From contig NW_026944384.1 in assembly GCF_033439725.1 (NCBI RefSeq), positions 186,001 through 250,000 of the forward strand: a DNA stretch of 64,000 nt. The letters run 5' to 3'. Made by a program: the position numbers and the translations under genes. Shown in pieces: positions 22,330 through 35,110 of the stretch; the stretch's first letter is position 1, and every line of letters begins with the position of its first letter. Under the pieces are notes generated by a model. That model saw nothing but the letters and a program-made list of their open reading frames with translations. It was not told where the DNA came from and ran no database searches. This stretch comes from Neurospora tetraspora (taxonomy: Eukaryota; Ascomycota; Sordariomycetes; Sordariales; Sordariaceae).

Positions 22330-23733
22330 GTCGTTATCTTCCTTAATATCCTCGTTGGGGGCATTATTAAGGAGGGCGACGTCGCCAACGTTATTATTAG
22401 CGTCGCCGGAATTCTAAATATTATAATTAATATATTAAATTAAATAATATGTTATTAAATATTGTATAAATATATAATGTTCTTCTTCTTTACTAAGGGG
22501 GTAATAATAGTAATTTCAACGTTTTTTTTAATATACGAAGGGAAGTAGACGCTAGGCGGAGGGACGGGTAATTAAATTTTACGATTACTATGAAGAGTAA
22601 TAGGAATGGCTACAATAACTAGAATAATAGGCGTATTAGGGCGGCGGCCTTTAGGGGTAGCGGGGACGGAGATAAGCGGCTAATTAGAATTAGGAATAAA
22701 GTTAGTAGGCGGAATGAAAGGTTTAGAAAATATTATATTTATATAGAGGTAATAATTATTAAATAGACGGGTTGGTTAAATAGATTAATTATATAATTAA
22801 TTATAATTTACGTAGTATTAAATAGGTTAATTTAAGGAAAAAGGAAGAAGAAGAAGGGAAGGGAGAAGGTTAGAATAATTTTGAATAATAAGTAAAACGT
22901 ATCGCTAGCGAAGGTATGGGTACGGGCTATAAAATATGAAGGTAAGTAATTATTAAAGTAGGCAATTACTTAAACGGTATTTATTAAATAATTATGATAA
23001 TAAACATTAAACAATAAATTTATAAACTACTTATTAAAATATATAGCCCGCCAAACCGATTATATATCGCCGAATCGTCTATAGATAATCGAGTAACCTA
23101 AATATCCCACCCCAAGTTAAACCTTATATATACACTAATTAAAGCCTCCTTTCCTTCTTCTTCTTCCGTTCGATATTTTCTATCGACATTTAGTTAAGGG
23201 TAACTTTAATATACTTTAGTATATTACCCCCCTCGGGAAATTAATACGTCCTTTCTACTTATTAATCTATTTTCTCGCCTCTGGCCCCCTCTTACGAAGA
23301 AGAAATTAATACTCCCCCTCTTACAAAGGAAATTAATACTCCCTTTCCACTCGTTAAGGAGGTCTAGCAATACGTAATTTATATTATTATTATTATTAAT
23401 TAAAAGGGAAATTAAATATATATTGGGAGGGAACTCCCCCTTTTACAAGGAAGAAATTAATATACCCTTTCTACTTATACGTAATCTATATGATTATTAT
23501 TATTATAATTAATTAAAGGGGAAATTAAATATACGTTGGGATAGAATTTGGCTTAGGGAAGCTCTAATTAAAGCGAGAAATAAAAGTTCTAAAGTAATAT
23601 TTCCTATAGTAAATAAACGGTAAAAATAATTAACGGTATTTAAACTATACCCGTAGAGAAAATAGAAGCCGGTTAGTTATTATTATAAATAATTTTATCG
23701 ACGATATACTTCCAATTGTAAGTGACATTCCTA
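21191..23733. other. RIP-degraded sequence with Lys-rich coding relic and TTA microsatellite
   Basis: On the minus strand 21440-21600 reads a Lys/Glu-rich helix (IKELEKEKNKKKK) followed by CTLSKYTFGKKGSVRPN, a possible remnant of a transposon-encoded protein of unknown type. A (TTA)n run lies at 22286-22330. GC-rich plus-strand blocks near 21630-21760 contain two similar units (AGGGCCxGGGGGACGGGGTAA). No gene is intact. Confidence 0.4.
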
Positions 23734-24050
23734 GGTGTAAAGTATCCCGTAAATAAAGCCTCTATAGTATTATTATATACGTTAACCTTATAATACGCCC
23801 GCGTTTTTTATTTGAAGAAGTCCTTTATTATCGCCCGGTATTCGGCGGATTTATCCTTTATTTGAACTATATTCATAAATACTACTTCGCCGGGCGTAAG
23901 GTACCCTACGAATAAAGTCTCTATAGCGTTATTATTTATATTAGCTTTGTAATATACTTACGTCTTTTATTTAAGGAAATATTTATTTATTCTAAGGAGT
24001 ATTCTTACGGCTATATTTTAACGATTATAGTCCGAATTGACTTAATAAAT
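23734..24050. repeat. Two tandem ~159-bp units within a decayed coding sequence
   Basis: Unit starts at about 23734 and 23893 share GxGTAAxGTxCCCxACGAATAAAG and following sequence. On the minus strand both encode a segment resembling AIExLFxGYxTP, and 53 codons lie between them, so the period preserves frame. The domain is not recognised. The relic probably belongs to a large transposon protein on the minus strand. Confidence 0.55.
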
Positions 24051-24347
24051 AAATTAATATATCATAACCCTTATTCTAAAACTTTTGGGGTAATATCTTC
24101 CGGCTCCCTTAGTTTAAGTATTATTTCCGGCGCTTTAAGGGTATTAAACTTTTTTAGGGGTTCGGTAATTATTAATTAGGTTCGGTAATAAGGCAATTAT
24201 AATTATTTTATAATTTAGCGGACCGCGTAAATATTATATATATATAGCGGTAGTAAATACGTTCGAGAATTTTATTAAAGAAGAAGTAATAGAGGGTTTA
24301 GATAGTGCTTTTTTTATTATTAAAGGGGAATATATATAAGTAATATA

Positions 24348-24449
24348 GTTGGCCTTTTCATTAAACGAGCCGAATAGTAAATTGAATTTGGAGATATTGT
24401 TGGCCTTTTCGTTAAACGAGCCGAATAGTAAATTGAATTTGGAGATATT
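24348..24449. repeat. Tandem 51-bp direct duplication
   Basis: Two nearly identical units (24348-24398 and 24399-24449) begin GTTGGCCTTTTC and end GGAGATATT; the period is 17 codons. Near-identity inside a heavily mutated region suggests duplication after or late in RIP. Confidence 0.8.
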
Positions 24450-25559
24450 ATTGCAAGTCGGTTAGTATATTGAAATTTAGAGCGTTGGTTATAATTTCTA
24501 TTATAGGAAGAGATAGAAACGGTGAAGATAGTTAGCGATATCGGTAATAAATAGCCGAATTAGCGGTATTAATAATATAATTAAACGAAATAATACCATT
24601 AGTAATAAAAGCCGAAGAATTAGTATTATCGGTAGTAAGGTTAAATAAATTAATAGTATATTCGTTTATATTATTATTTAAATCCGCGTTCTAACTAGTT
24701 ATAATTTCGATTTTATTAAATTAGTTGAACTAAATAAAAGTAATACTGGAAAAGGCTATTCCGAAGTTAATCCCGACGATAATAGTTCCTTAAGAACTAA
24801 TTATAAAATTAGGCTCGGTAATAAAGCTATTATTATTATTCGCGGTCAAGTATATAAATTAATAAACCGACTATATAGATACAAACCGACTATCTCTACG
24901 TAAAGGTAGTAAATTGGCGCGCTCTTTATAATGTAAATTATATTTAGGCCGTCGGTTATCTTACCGCTGTTAGCGTAATTGGGCTAACACTTATTAAAGT
25001 CTAGCTTCGATAGGCCGTAATCGCCTTTTTTTCGGCGTTATTTTTAGGTTGCTCCGCTGGGTTCTTTTCTAATTGCTCTACTCTCGGCTCTTAATTTAGG
25101 CGTTTAATAATTAAGGTAACTTTCCGACGTTTAGGGCTCGGGGTTTTAAGCGGTATCAGTAGTAGTGATGGGGTTTCCGTTGTACCTTTGGCTACTCTAA
25201 TAGGTTGAGCGCGTATTAGTATTAGGAGCGCTTAAAATTTGTTTGGGAATAGGATTTAATTTAAAAATTATAGTATATAGATTAGCTAATATAAAAGAAT
25301 GAAAGGCCGTTATTTATAGTATATAAGTAAATAGGAAATAGAAATAGGCCGACGTCTATATAGGAATAAGTATTAGCTATATACGAGCGAAGTTGGTTAG
25401 ATAGAACTGAAGTGCCTAAATCCGATAATAGAATTATATTGCCGCTGCCAGAGTAGGAGTAAGAGTAGGAGCAGGAGGCAATATCCGTTGAGGCCGCCTT
25501 CGAATAATATTAATATAGCGCTTAGATTGGGCCTTATTACTCTTCGTACGTATAGTGTT
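24450..25559. other. RIP-degraded sequence, likely C-terminal part of the Helitron protein
   Basis: The minus frame of the Helitron helicase continues past its last helicase motif into this stretch (Ser/Tyr-rich, then basic). A GC-richer zone at 24900-25220 has no recognisable motif. The Helitron 3' terminus (CTRR with hairpin) was looked for and not identified. Confidence 0.4.
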
Positions 25560-28460
25560 AATATTAAAAGGATAATCGAATATAATGCCCTATAACTTTT
25601 TTACCTTCGAAATAACTATATACGTTAAGCTAAGTATAAAGTCGTCCTTAAATATATTAAGGATAGCGATATTTATAATTGTACTTTACGATTTATATAT
25701 TATAAAAATATAAGCAATGGTAATTAGGGATTGCTTTTTAGCATAAAAAGTAAATCCTTTTATATACTTTCGAACAGAGCAGAAAATAAGTACGATTTTA
25801 GTATTAAGACCCTTATATTTAAAATAGGCGGGGCTACTATAGCTAAGGAAATATATTAATAGTATATAAGGCGGGACTTCTTAAAGTTCAATACCCTACC
25901 ATTATATAATATCGTAAATAGTATTAATAGTATTATTGATTAAGGCTTTTTCGATTTATACATTCTCTATAAGTATAATTTTAGTACTAATAATTAAGGG
26001 GAACTATTTATAAAGATTACTTACGCTATTAGATTCTACCTTATTGGTTCTATTATTAATATAGTTAATATATATTTGTATATACGGTACCCCGAATCTT
26101 TCTAAATAATTAAAATTATACTCCTTTACTTTATCGTTAGTTAGGTATATACGTAAAATATCCTCGAAATAGTTAAAATCCTATCCTTCTTCTAATAGCT
26201 TCGTCTTTACTTATATAAATAGGAGATTCTAATATTCCCTTATTGGCCGAATATATTGTAAACCCTTAAGTACGTTTTTGACTACCGCTTATTCATTACT
26301 ACCCTATTAGATAATTTATTATAGTTCGATAGTACGATTGAAAGACCGGTATACTAACCTTCTAAATATCTTTTCCGGGATAAATTAATTGTCGGGCTTT
26401 GTATCAATAAGAGCCTTTTCTATAATAGGAGGTAATTAGTAGAAATTTCCGATTAGAAGAATATTTTGGCCGTTAAAGAATTTATTATTATAGTCCGGAA
26501 AACCCTATTAGAGGCGTTTATTTATATAGTATATTATTTCGAGCCTAATTATAGACTTCTCGTCGATAATAAAGTACTATAAATAACAAAGTTATAATTA
26601 TAAAGATACGAGGTTATTAGAGGATAAATTTAGCAAGGCTATACCGTTTTTAATAATAAAAAATAAAGAAGCGAATATAATAAAAAATTATTAATATTAT
26701 TAGCCGCTATATTAGTAGGAATAATATATATAATAATAGAAGGTTTATTGAAAGTAATAATTAGCTCGTTAAGCTAGGTAGAAAGTCGGCGAATAATATA
26801 TGATTTGTTAATACTATTTTTATTATTAAAGTGTATTTTAAGAGGTTGGGGGTTATTATTATAAAAAACCGTTTAATAATAATTTATAAATATATTGTAG
26901 ACGAACTATTATTTGGAGTTGAAATTATCTATAATAATATTCGTTATTTCCTCCGCTTCGAATATACTAGGATTATTAATTTTTATAAGCTTCTAGAAAT
27001 CCTAAGTATTTATTATAGGACCGTTATATAATTTATAATAGGCTTTTTAATTGTATTCGAAATTAACAGTGCGACGGCTAAATATATTAATATTTTTATT
27101 AGTATTTATAGGCCGACCCGGGGCTTCAAGAGCTATACGTATTTAATTATCTTACTATATATCTTCTTTTGGTAGAGTAACTTTAATATTGTCTTTGGGC
27201 GCTGGTTTAAAGGCCTCGTTATAATAGTCGTTATTATAATTATATATTTCTCGATACCGGTTATATACTTTAAACTACGAAGTATATTCTACCCTATCGA
27301 TTAATTTCAAGTTATTATTTATATTGTAGGAGTAATAGAAGGTTATTTTAATACGGTAAAAGTTTTAATAATTGTCTATAGTTATATCCCTCTTATATTG
27401 GGGTATATATTTAAGAATCCGGGGTTTCCTATAGAAACGTCATAATTTAATAGATTAGTTCGTATAAATATAGAATTGGAAGTACGTTAATTCGGCGAAT
27501 TAGAGATTATATTACAAATATGTATTATATTAGGTAAAGTAGTTATAAATGTTATTATTAATACTTATACTAAAGCGGTTTTAATTTTCTTAGGGATAAT
27601 AGTCTATAAATCATACTATACGTATACCTTCGTATAGAGGAAGATTAAAAAAATAATAATAGACCTCTTAGATAGATTAATTACGTTTAGTAATTAATTT
27701 ATTTATTAATTTAGTAACGAAAAATATTAAGAATTTAGTATTAGAAATGCGAGGAAGAGTTTAAGCCGTTAATTATTAATAAGATAGTAATTTAATTTCG
27801 GCTTTAGAATAATATTTGGTAATATAATAAAGTACGGCTTAAATATTAATATAAGGCGATACGTCCGTATTAATTAACTAACCTAGCGAAATAGTAGGGT
27901 TCTAATTATTAATATTAGTATTATTATATATAGTATCGAATATATTGTAAAAGGGGTTGAGCCTACGGGTAATATATAGACGGTTATATATATTGCGCGG
28001 AAAGTTAAAGTAGTATATAGGTTCTTCGGTTATTAAACCGTTTGGAAGTTTATAGCGTTATAAATAATATATAGGATTATATTAATACTACTATATATAA
28101 TTATTTATACGGGATAGTATAGCGAAGGTAGGTTACTTATATTCACCTATACGTACAGTAAATATATTACCTTCGGCTATACTAGCCGGGGGCTGTCTAT
28201 AAAGTTTAGGATTTATAGCCGTAATATAGATTCTTTAAAAAATAATAAAAGCGTCCTTACTTTCTAGTATTTTAAATTAATATATAAATACGCCTTTATA
28301 TTAATATAGGCTATAATTATAAGGGCAACTACGAGTTTACTATTTATACGGGTCCTAATAGTCGATAATACGGAATTTTAGGATAAGAACCTTATTACGG
28401 AATATTCTATATTTCTTTTAGAAATACTATATACCAATTATTGGATTATTTTAATAAAAG
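25560..28460 (-). pseudogene. Helitron Rep/helicase relic
   Basis: On the minus strand, in order from high to low coordinates: NFPRNIYNRLY and a conserved linker AVLYYITKYYSKAEI (27796-27842, compare the Helitron YIAKYASKxE motif). Then comes a decayed Walker A (NSINKSYIIRRL at 26790-26832, expected GxAGTGKS), then IPTNIAANNIN (26689-26722, expected APTGVAA). Next is ILLIGNFYxLPP (26428-26465, expected GDFxQLPP), and last a motif V/VI region with YKS-stop (25682-25697, expected HKSQG) and SKVKKL (expected SRVxxL). The order is that of the Pif1-like helicase of Helitrons, rolling-circle transposons. The HUH nuclease motif upstream was not confidently located. Substitutions are those expected from RIP. 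Confidence 0.75.
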
Positions 28461-31400
28461 TTTTATATAATCCTCCTACGTTCGCGTTTGCTATTATTAA
28501 ATTATTTATTATACTAGGGTATAAATGTAGCTAATAATTTCTAATATAAATTAATTGACATAAAGGTAAGGAAAAGAGATAATATACTGAATTTATAAAT
28601 ATATATTTCGAGAGTTTATTTTTTAATTCTTTAATTGGGCCTAATATTATATAGAGTGTTTATATATTTTACAATGGATTTTAGGATATACTCGGCCTAA
28701 TTTATATTGCCTTCAAACGCGGCCTTAAATTCTTATAAGCGGATAGTACCTTGTTTTAGATTACGATGGATATAGAAAGAATTCTTTTAATTAATTTAGT
28801 TCCATATTAGGGTATTAAAAGCGATAAATTAAAATTAGGTATAGCGAGTAAAGTAGTTATCCTTCTATTTTATAATATATTTAATATATTCTATATATAA
28901 TACTTAATATAATTATTAGGCTATAAAATTTATTTTTCTTTAGGAGTATAAGGTAGGGAATACTTATAAGAATAATAATTATAATTAGTTAAATTCGTTT
29001 AGGAGGGTAGGCCGGGTAAAGGGGGGGATTTTTATATAATTATAGTAGCCCTATTTATTACGGTCTAATTGTATTAGTTTGGGCTCGGGGGTTGTTAGGT
29101 TGGATAGGAGACCGGGATTAGAGGGTAGATCAGGACTAGAGGGTAGAAAATCCGGATTAAATGCTATGTCGGCGGGAGTTAGAAGAGGTGCGGGAGTTAG
29201 AGGATTAGCCGGAGTATTTAGAATAATATTTAAAATTGGGTTTGGATTATAGACGGGGCCGAAATTAATATATTAAAGAGGGGGTTATTTAGGTTGTTAT
29301 ATTCGCTTCTAATTATTTAACTAGTCTATAAATTGGTTAAATTAGGCCTAGTTGGTTATAAGGTTTAATATAGTGGTAACTTTCTTATTTTTAATATTAT
29401 TAACATTATCGTCCTTATTAATATTAATATTTTCTTTAACCTTTTAAGTATTTAGTTGGTCGAAGATATTGCCGTTCTCCGGAAGTTAAGAAAGGCAGGT
29501 AGGGTTAATAATAATATCCTAATAACTAGGGTAATTCGCCTGCAAATAATTTAATTAAATTTATATATTACGTTTATTAATAAAATAGTTTCGACGAAAT
29601 TACTATCGTAATTATTCTTAGTTACTTATATTCTAGGGGCGAAGTATAATAATATTTAATTCTTCGGGTAGAAGGGGTAGACGATTATGTATTATACTAA
29701 TATTTCGAAGAAAGTTAATAATATAGCTATAATAATAATATTGAACTACCTATATTAAATAAATATTAATATAAATATAAACCCGGGCAGTTATTTATTC
29801 CTCGATATATATAAATATTAGGAAACCGGGATTCATATCGCCGAAATTTATAAAGTTTTTAATAGAATAATAAAAGATATCCCCGGGTCTGTCCTTTTTA
29901 CGCTTATTAATATAATATTTATATATACTATATATAACCCGTAGATTTAGCTATCTTTTTTTATATAGATCGTAATCCTCGTATTCGATAGTAAATATTA
30001 TATTATTAAATTTACTTATATAACTCTCGTTAACCGGTTTAATTACCTTTTATTAGAGGTTGGGGTTATAATTAATTATAAAGGGGGGACGTTATTCCCA
30101 AGGTTAGAAAGGGGAGTTAAAAAGAAGTATATACTCCTAATTAAGGAGATCTTCTAATTCGGGTTAAGGGATAACGAATTCCGATTAAGTTATATTAAAA
30201 TTAAACATAACTATAACTCTAAGGGTAGGTGGTATTAGAGGCCGAGGGGGCTTAGGGGGCGCCGGTATACTTAAAGTAAGGCCCCGAAGACGTAATAGCG
30301 TTAATATTTAGAATAAAGAAAGGGAGAATAATAATAGGATATTTAATAGTAAGAGGTTACTACTAATACTAGTAAAATTGGTATTACTTTAATGGTTATC
30401 GTCTTCGTCGTCTTCGTATTTATATTAATCGTCCTAAAAGTATTTTAGATATTGAATTATTTTATTATTACAGCTATTAATCAATTCACTACATTGTTAT
30501 TTATTTTTATATTAATAATAAAAGATTTATTTTATAGCGATTATTAATTTAAATATAAAATATTAGGGTAGTCGATTATATATAACCGAACCTGGGTTTA
30601 GGGAATTATCAACGGGATTAATATATTAGAGTTCTTATTTAGTTTAAAAGCCGGATTTACGTAATAAATATAAAAGTTTATAAAGGTTGGGCTTTAATAT
30701 TGGACGTCCTTTAAATAGGCAATATTATAATTATAGTAATTAAAGTAAGCCGGACCTTGGTTATTATAATAGCTGTCTTTAATATTTACTTTAAAACTAA
30801 CTATTTTAATATTAGCCAGGGTTAATATTAATATATTAAGGGATAATAGAAAACCTAGTAGGTTATATAATATCCGAAGAGAGGGTATAAAAAAACGTCC
30901 TTATTATTGAAATGGTAGCGTCGATAATCCCTACGGATTATTTTACAAGTTCGTCGGGCTTCTATAATAGAGGGCGAATTTTATAAATTTATACTTTGTC
31001 ATAGAAAGGAAGGATTTAGTATATATAAAGTTAATATATATAAAGCTAATATACGTAGAATTAACGTACGTAGTTAATTATTAATAATAGTATTCTATAT
31101 AAGCCGTTAAAGTAAAGTATTATTAGGGGCTAAAAATTATAGACGGTATATTATAAGCGCTATAAGAATTTCCTAAATAGGCTCTAGAACGGGTACCGGT
31201 ATAATAAGTATACCCGGTACGTTGGAAGCCGCTTCTATAATAGTAAATCGGTTACGAATATAATTAATTATTAAGGATAAATTCCGTTAATATTAAATTT
31301 AAATATTATAATATTTACGATATTATTAAACTAATTTATTTTAGAACCGTTTAAAATAAATTTATATAATAAAAATTCTTTTCTATAATTCCTATATTAT

Positions 31401-31512
31401 TATAATTAAAACTCTTCGTCATTATTTTAAAAATACTATCTAAACGGCGGAAGAGAGCTAAAGGGAGAGCTAGGGGGATTAATAATTAAAACTATATTTA
31501 TTGTATAAATTA
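28461..31512. other. RIP-degraded sequence, presumed upstream part of the Helitron
   Basis: The minus strand probably carries the Rep portion of the Helitron, but individual motifs were not resolved. GC-richer islands occur near 29080-29250 and 30230-30300. The Helitron 5' end was not located. Confidence 0.35.
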
Positions 31513-31580
31513 TAAAGAAACTCTATCTGTACCGCTATATTTCTCTATCTGTACCATAACCCACTTTTTTTCCCTAACCC
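31513..31580 (+). repeat. Dispersed repeat copy 2 (GAAACTCTATCTGTAC...)
   Basis: Same orientation and arrangement as the copy at 17624, here with two clear TCTCTATCTGTACC-type halves followed by CCCACTTTTT and CCCTAACCCTC. It is 13.9 kb from the first copy. Confidence 0.5.
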
Positions 31581-33460
31581 TCGTATTCTCCCTAATATTC
31601 AATATATTCTTTTATAAATTTCGCCCAAATTCCCCGCAAAATCTAGGCATTATAATATTTTATAATATAACTTCAGACTATAGTACCCCACCCAAATTTA
31701 CACTACGATATATACCTATATTAGTCATTTTATAAAGTAGTCTTATAGCGTATTATAAGGCATTTAGTAGCCCGGTCGCATATTATACTCAAATCAATTA
31801 ATCGTACTCAATTAATTAATCGCACTCAATCTATATTAATCTATACATTATTAATCTATCTAATTTTTATCATAAATCTGGATACTAGAGCTTCCTAGAG
31901 CCTCCTAGCGCATTTATTAGGCTTGCGTACCAACGATACGTACGCTGCGCCAGCTACTCTATATATTAGTTAGAATACTAGCTTGCGTACTTCCTTCTCT
32001 TATAGTACTAGTAGTACTTTCTCCTCTACCCCGTATTATATTACCTCCTCTCCCCCCTCTACCTCCTCCTCTTACGGTATTACCTCCTCTTTGTATAGTC
32101 TATATAAAGCTTCGCGGGCGACTTCGTTCTTTCTATAACGGAAGAGGCGGCTAGTAGTCTACTTTATCCTCTACCTTTAAATTAACGCCCTCCTATATAA
32201 ATACGTTTCACTAGATTAATAGCGCTACTTATATCGAAACTATAGGGTTGCGGCTTACCTTAGGCTATCGGCCGCGGGTAGGCTAGAAGCGTAGCCGTCC
32301 CTATCCCCGGGGACCTTATAAAACCGCTATTTGGAATTGAATTAGCGCCGTAGAAGGTAGAGGAATTTGAGTATTAATTAGTACGGTCGGTCGGGGCAAG
32401 GGAATTTAAATATTAATTAGCGTTTTTAATTGAAGAGTGTAATGGTCGTATGTAAAAGGTCTTGTATTTCGAGGGCGGCTACGTAGATTCTCTATACGGT
32501 TAAAGTTATAATATTTAAGGTACTTATCTTCGTTAGTTAGACTCCTTTTAAGCTACTAGTAGGGGTAAAAGTCCTATTTCGTTAGTTTTAATAATTAAAG
32601 CCGGGTAAGAAGGCTAGGGAATAAGGAATACGAATATAGTAAACTAAATCGCTTAATAAATTTGCCCGTATATAGCTTTAGCTTATCAGGAACTGGCTTC
32701 TAGGCCGTAGGGATAATACCTAAAGTAATATATATATCTTGTCTTATTACGCTAAACTATACTATAGTTTTATCCAATGGGTATGCGGTACTACTTCCTT
32801 TCTTAATTTAGAGGAAAAACCGTATAACGGATAAAAACCCCTAACTACCCTATTTCTAACCCTAATCCTAGCTCCCACGCCTAATACGCCGCCTTACTAC
32901 GTTACGCTCAGAGGAGATTTTGGTTACTTTATTATTTATTATCTTTTCTTATCGTTATTTTTCGTCCCAATAAACTTCATTACTTTTAATTAATTAATTC
33001 TAAAACCCCGCCCCTCCTACCCGGCGCTTCGATGCCGCGTTTTCGTCAGGTAATTCTTTATCCTATTTTTAAAATATAAGGGTAGAAGGGAAGGGTCTTA
33101 TTCGTTAGAATTCTTCGCTGATTAAGCTCTATCGGTTGCTTATATATATACGCTTATATAGGCCGGGATTAGTAAGAGATAACGTAATTAACTAATTATC
33201 GTAGTCGCCGTACGGGTTTTGTATTTTAATACCGAATTAATACTATAGCTCCGGAATAGATTTTAGAAGTAGGGTTCCAATTCCAAAACCCTATTAATTA
33301 GAGCGGAAAGAGAAGCCATTTCTTCAAATAAGGATAAATTTTATATATACCCAATTACGTATTGCCACAGTTTTAGACTAGAGCGGGCCCTCTATATTTT
33401 TAACGTTTATTTAAGGAAGAAAGTAGGGAACAAATTTCATCCGAAAAATCGGATAAAAGA
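31581..33460. other. RIP-degraded sequence with CT-rich and GC-richer islands
   Basis: A CT-rich block (32030-32100) precedes a plus-strand stretch (32110-32440) with relatively few stops and GC-richer composition, possibly another transposase relic. No motif was recognised. Copia leader or Gag sequence may begin here. Confidence 0.35.
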
Positions 33461-33546
33461 GAAGGGAGCGGGATTCGAACCTACGACCTTTCGGATAAAA
33501 CCGAAGGTAAACCAAATTCAGATCTTCCCAACTGAGCTATCCCTCC
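33461..33546 (-). pseudogene. tRNA-like sequence inside the RIP block
   Basis: Read on the minus strand, GGAGGGA and TCCCTTC form a complete 7-bp acceptor stem (one G-T pair). TAGCTCAGTTGG matches an A box, and GGTTCGAATCC matches a B box and T loop. The T stem GTAGG/CCCGC has one mismatch and one G-T pair, as expected if GCGGG had been hit by RIP-type changes. A T-run follows the 3' end. The D and anticodon arms do not fold normally and the total is 86 nt, so no isotype is assigned. It is a decayed or intron-containing tRNA, or a tRNA-derived element. Confidence 0.6.
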
Positions 33547-34900
33547 CCTAAAGTAATATAGTATTGTTTAATAACTAATTTAAGCGCCCTCTAGTATACC
33601 TAGTTAAAAACCTCCCCTAATTACTATATATTAAAGTACTTATACTAGGTAAATCTTAACTCTTTATCTACGTATTTATCGATTCCGCGCTTTATTATAC
33701 GAAGGAGGCTAAAATTCTATATAATAATTATAATAATTAAACCATTACCTATATATAGAAGGATAATTAATATACTATAAAATGTATGGGGGGAAATATA
33801 GCTTACTACTAATAATAAAGCTTTTCAAATTACGGTTAGCTAATTCAATTGGCGATGTAGTACGATGGCCAAAATTAAGCCTCTCGTTAATATAATAGGT
33901 AGCCCACTCCTCTTTAATATAGATGTACGTTTTATTTAAATACGTAATACTTGCCGTTTACTACGAGAAAAAGCTCTTAAGCCTCTCCTAAGCAGTATTG
34001 AAGTCCTTAATAGTATACGCATAGTACGTATATTTCTAGAAATTGTAAAGTCCAATCCTTAAATACTCTACGGTATTAGGCAATAGAGGTAATTAATTTA
34101 TATTATCTATTAATTGATTTATACGAGTAATTACGTATTAATCTTCCTTATCGAATTCCTCTAGATTCGTTGTATTATTGGGTTAGGTTGGCTGGGCTGC
34201 CCGTTGTATTAATACTAATATTTCTTGCTAGAATTGTACCTTATTTCTAGTAGTATAAATATAGTTAACCTAGGCGGCGACCTTCTTATCCTATTTGCGC
34301 TTGATGTTTAATACTATATTTTTATTGATATAAAAGATATATAGTTGAGAACGCGCTTCTAGATAAATTCGTTTAATGGCTACCCTTACTGTTATGTTGT
34401 AGTTTATATTAGTTATTATCGGTTTGGAAGCGTTGATAGTTTCACGATAATTATTAATTCGGTCTATTAATTAATTAAATTCCTCCTATCTCTCGTTATT
34501 GATAAGGCTAAAACCGTAGTTAAAAGTATATTTAGTACCAATTATACTAATAATTTAAAAGAAAGCGAGGCCTTTATTATTCGTTTTATACGTATTATCG
34601 TATATTTAAATCTATAGATTTTAGCGCTAGAGTTCCTCATACTTTGGATTACTCTAGAAGAGGGTAAGCGGTTTAGTCCCTTCTTCAAACGTAGAGGTAG
34701 AGAAAGTTAAATCCTCTTAAACGGCGTTTACTTAATTAACTTTAAAGTAGACCCCCTTCTTTTTAAGGAGCTTTATTGTAAGTTGGAAAGGGTTAATTAA
34801 AAATAGTATAATACTTTGAAAACGAACTTTTAGGCTACTTATAATAAATAATTCCCTACTTTCTAAAATATATTACGTTTAGCCGAGGGAGAGTTTATAC
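33547..34900. other. RIP-degraded sequence, probable Copia Gag N-terminal region
   Basis: Sequence upstream of the decayed zinc knuckle should hold the Gag capsid-like region of the Copia element. Stops are frequent on both strands, and the start of Gag was not found. Confidence 0.35.
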
Positions 34901-35110
34901 GTATTAGTACTAAGGGTAACTATAATATAGTAATAATATTAGCGAGAAAGCGGAGTGTAACGTTAACCTCGCTCGTTAATGACCTTCGCAAAAAATTATA
35001 TACTTATTATAATAAGAAGTATTATAATAAGGAAGGATATTGGGAGTTTTACCCTAAATTAAAGAAAGAATATAATGCCCGCAAATAGAGAAAGAAGGAG
35101 AGAAATTTAT
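34901..35110 (+). pseudogene. Copia Gag remnant with decayed zinc knuckle
   Basis: One plus frame at 34999-35040 reads YTYYNKKYYNKEGY. The Tyr residues sit exactly at the positions of a C-x2-C-x4-H-x4-C retroviral-type zinc knuckle. Tyr codons TAT arise from TGT/TGC and CAT/CAC by the transitions RIP causes. A Lys-rich tail follows, then the Pol region, in the Copia order. Confidence 0.65.

Noticed and set aside
26831-27031. Plus-strand 66-residue frame
   Set aside because: It is antisense to the Helitron helicase relic in AT-rich sequence; no motif and no codon signal.
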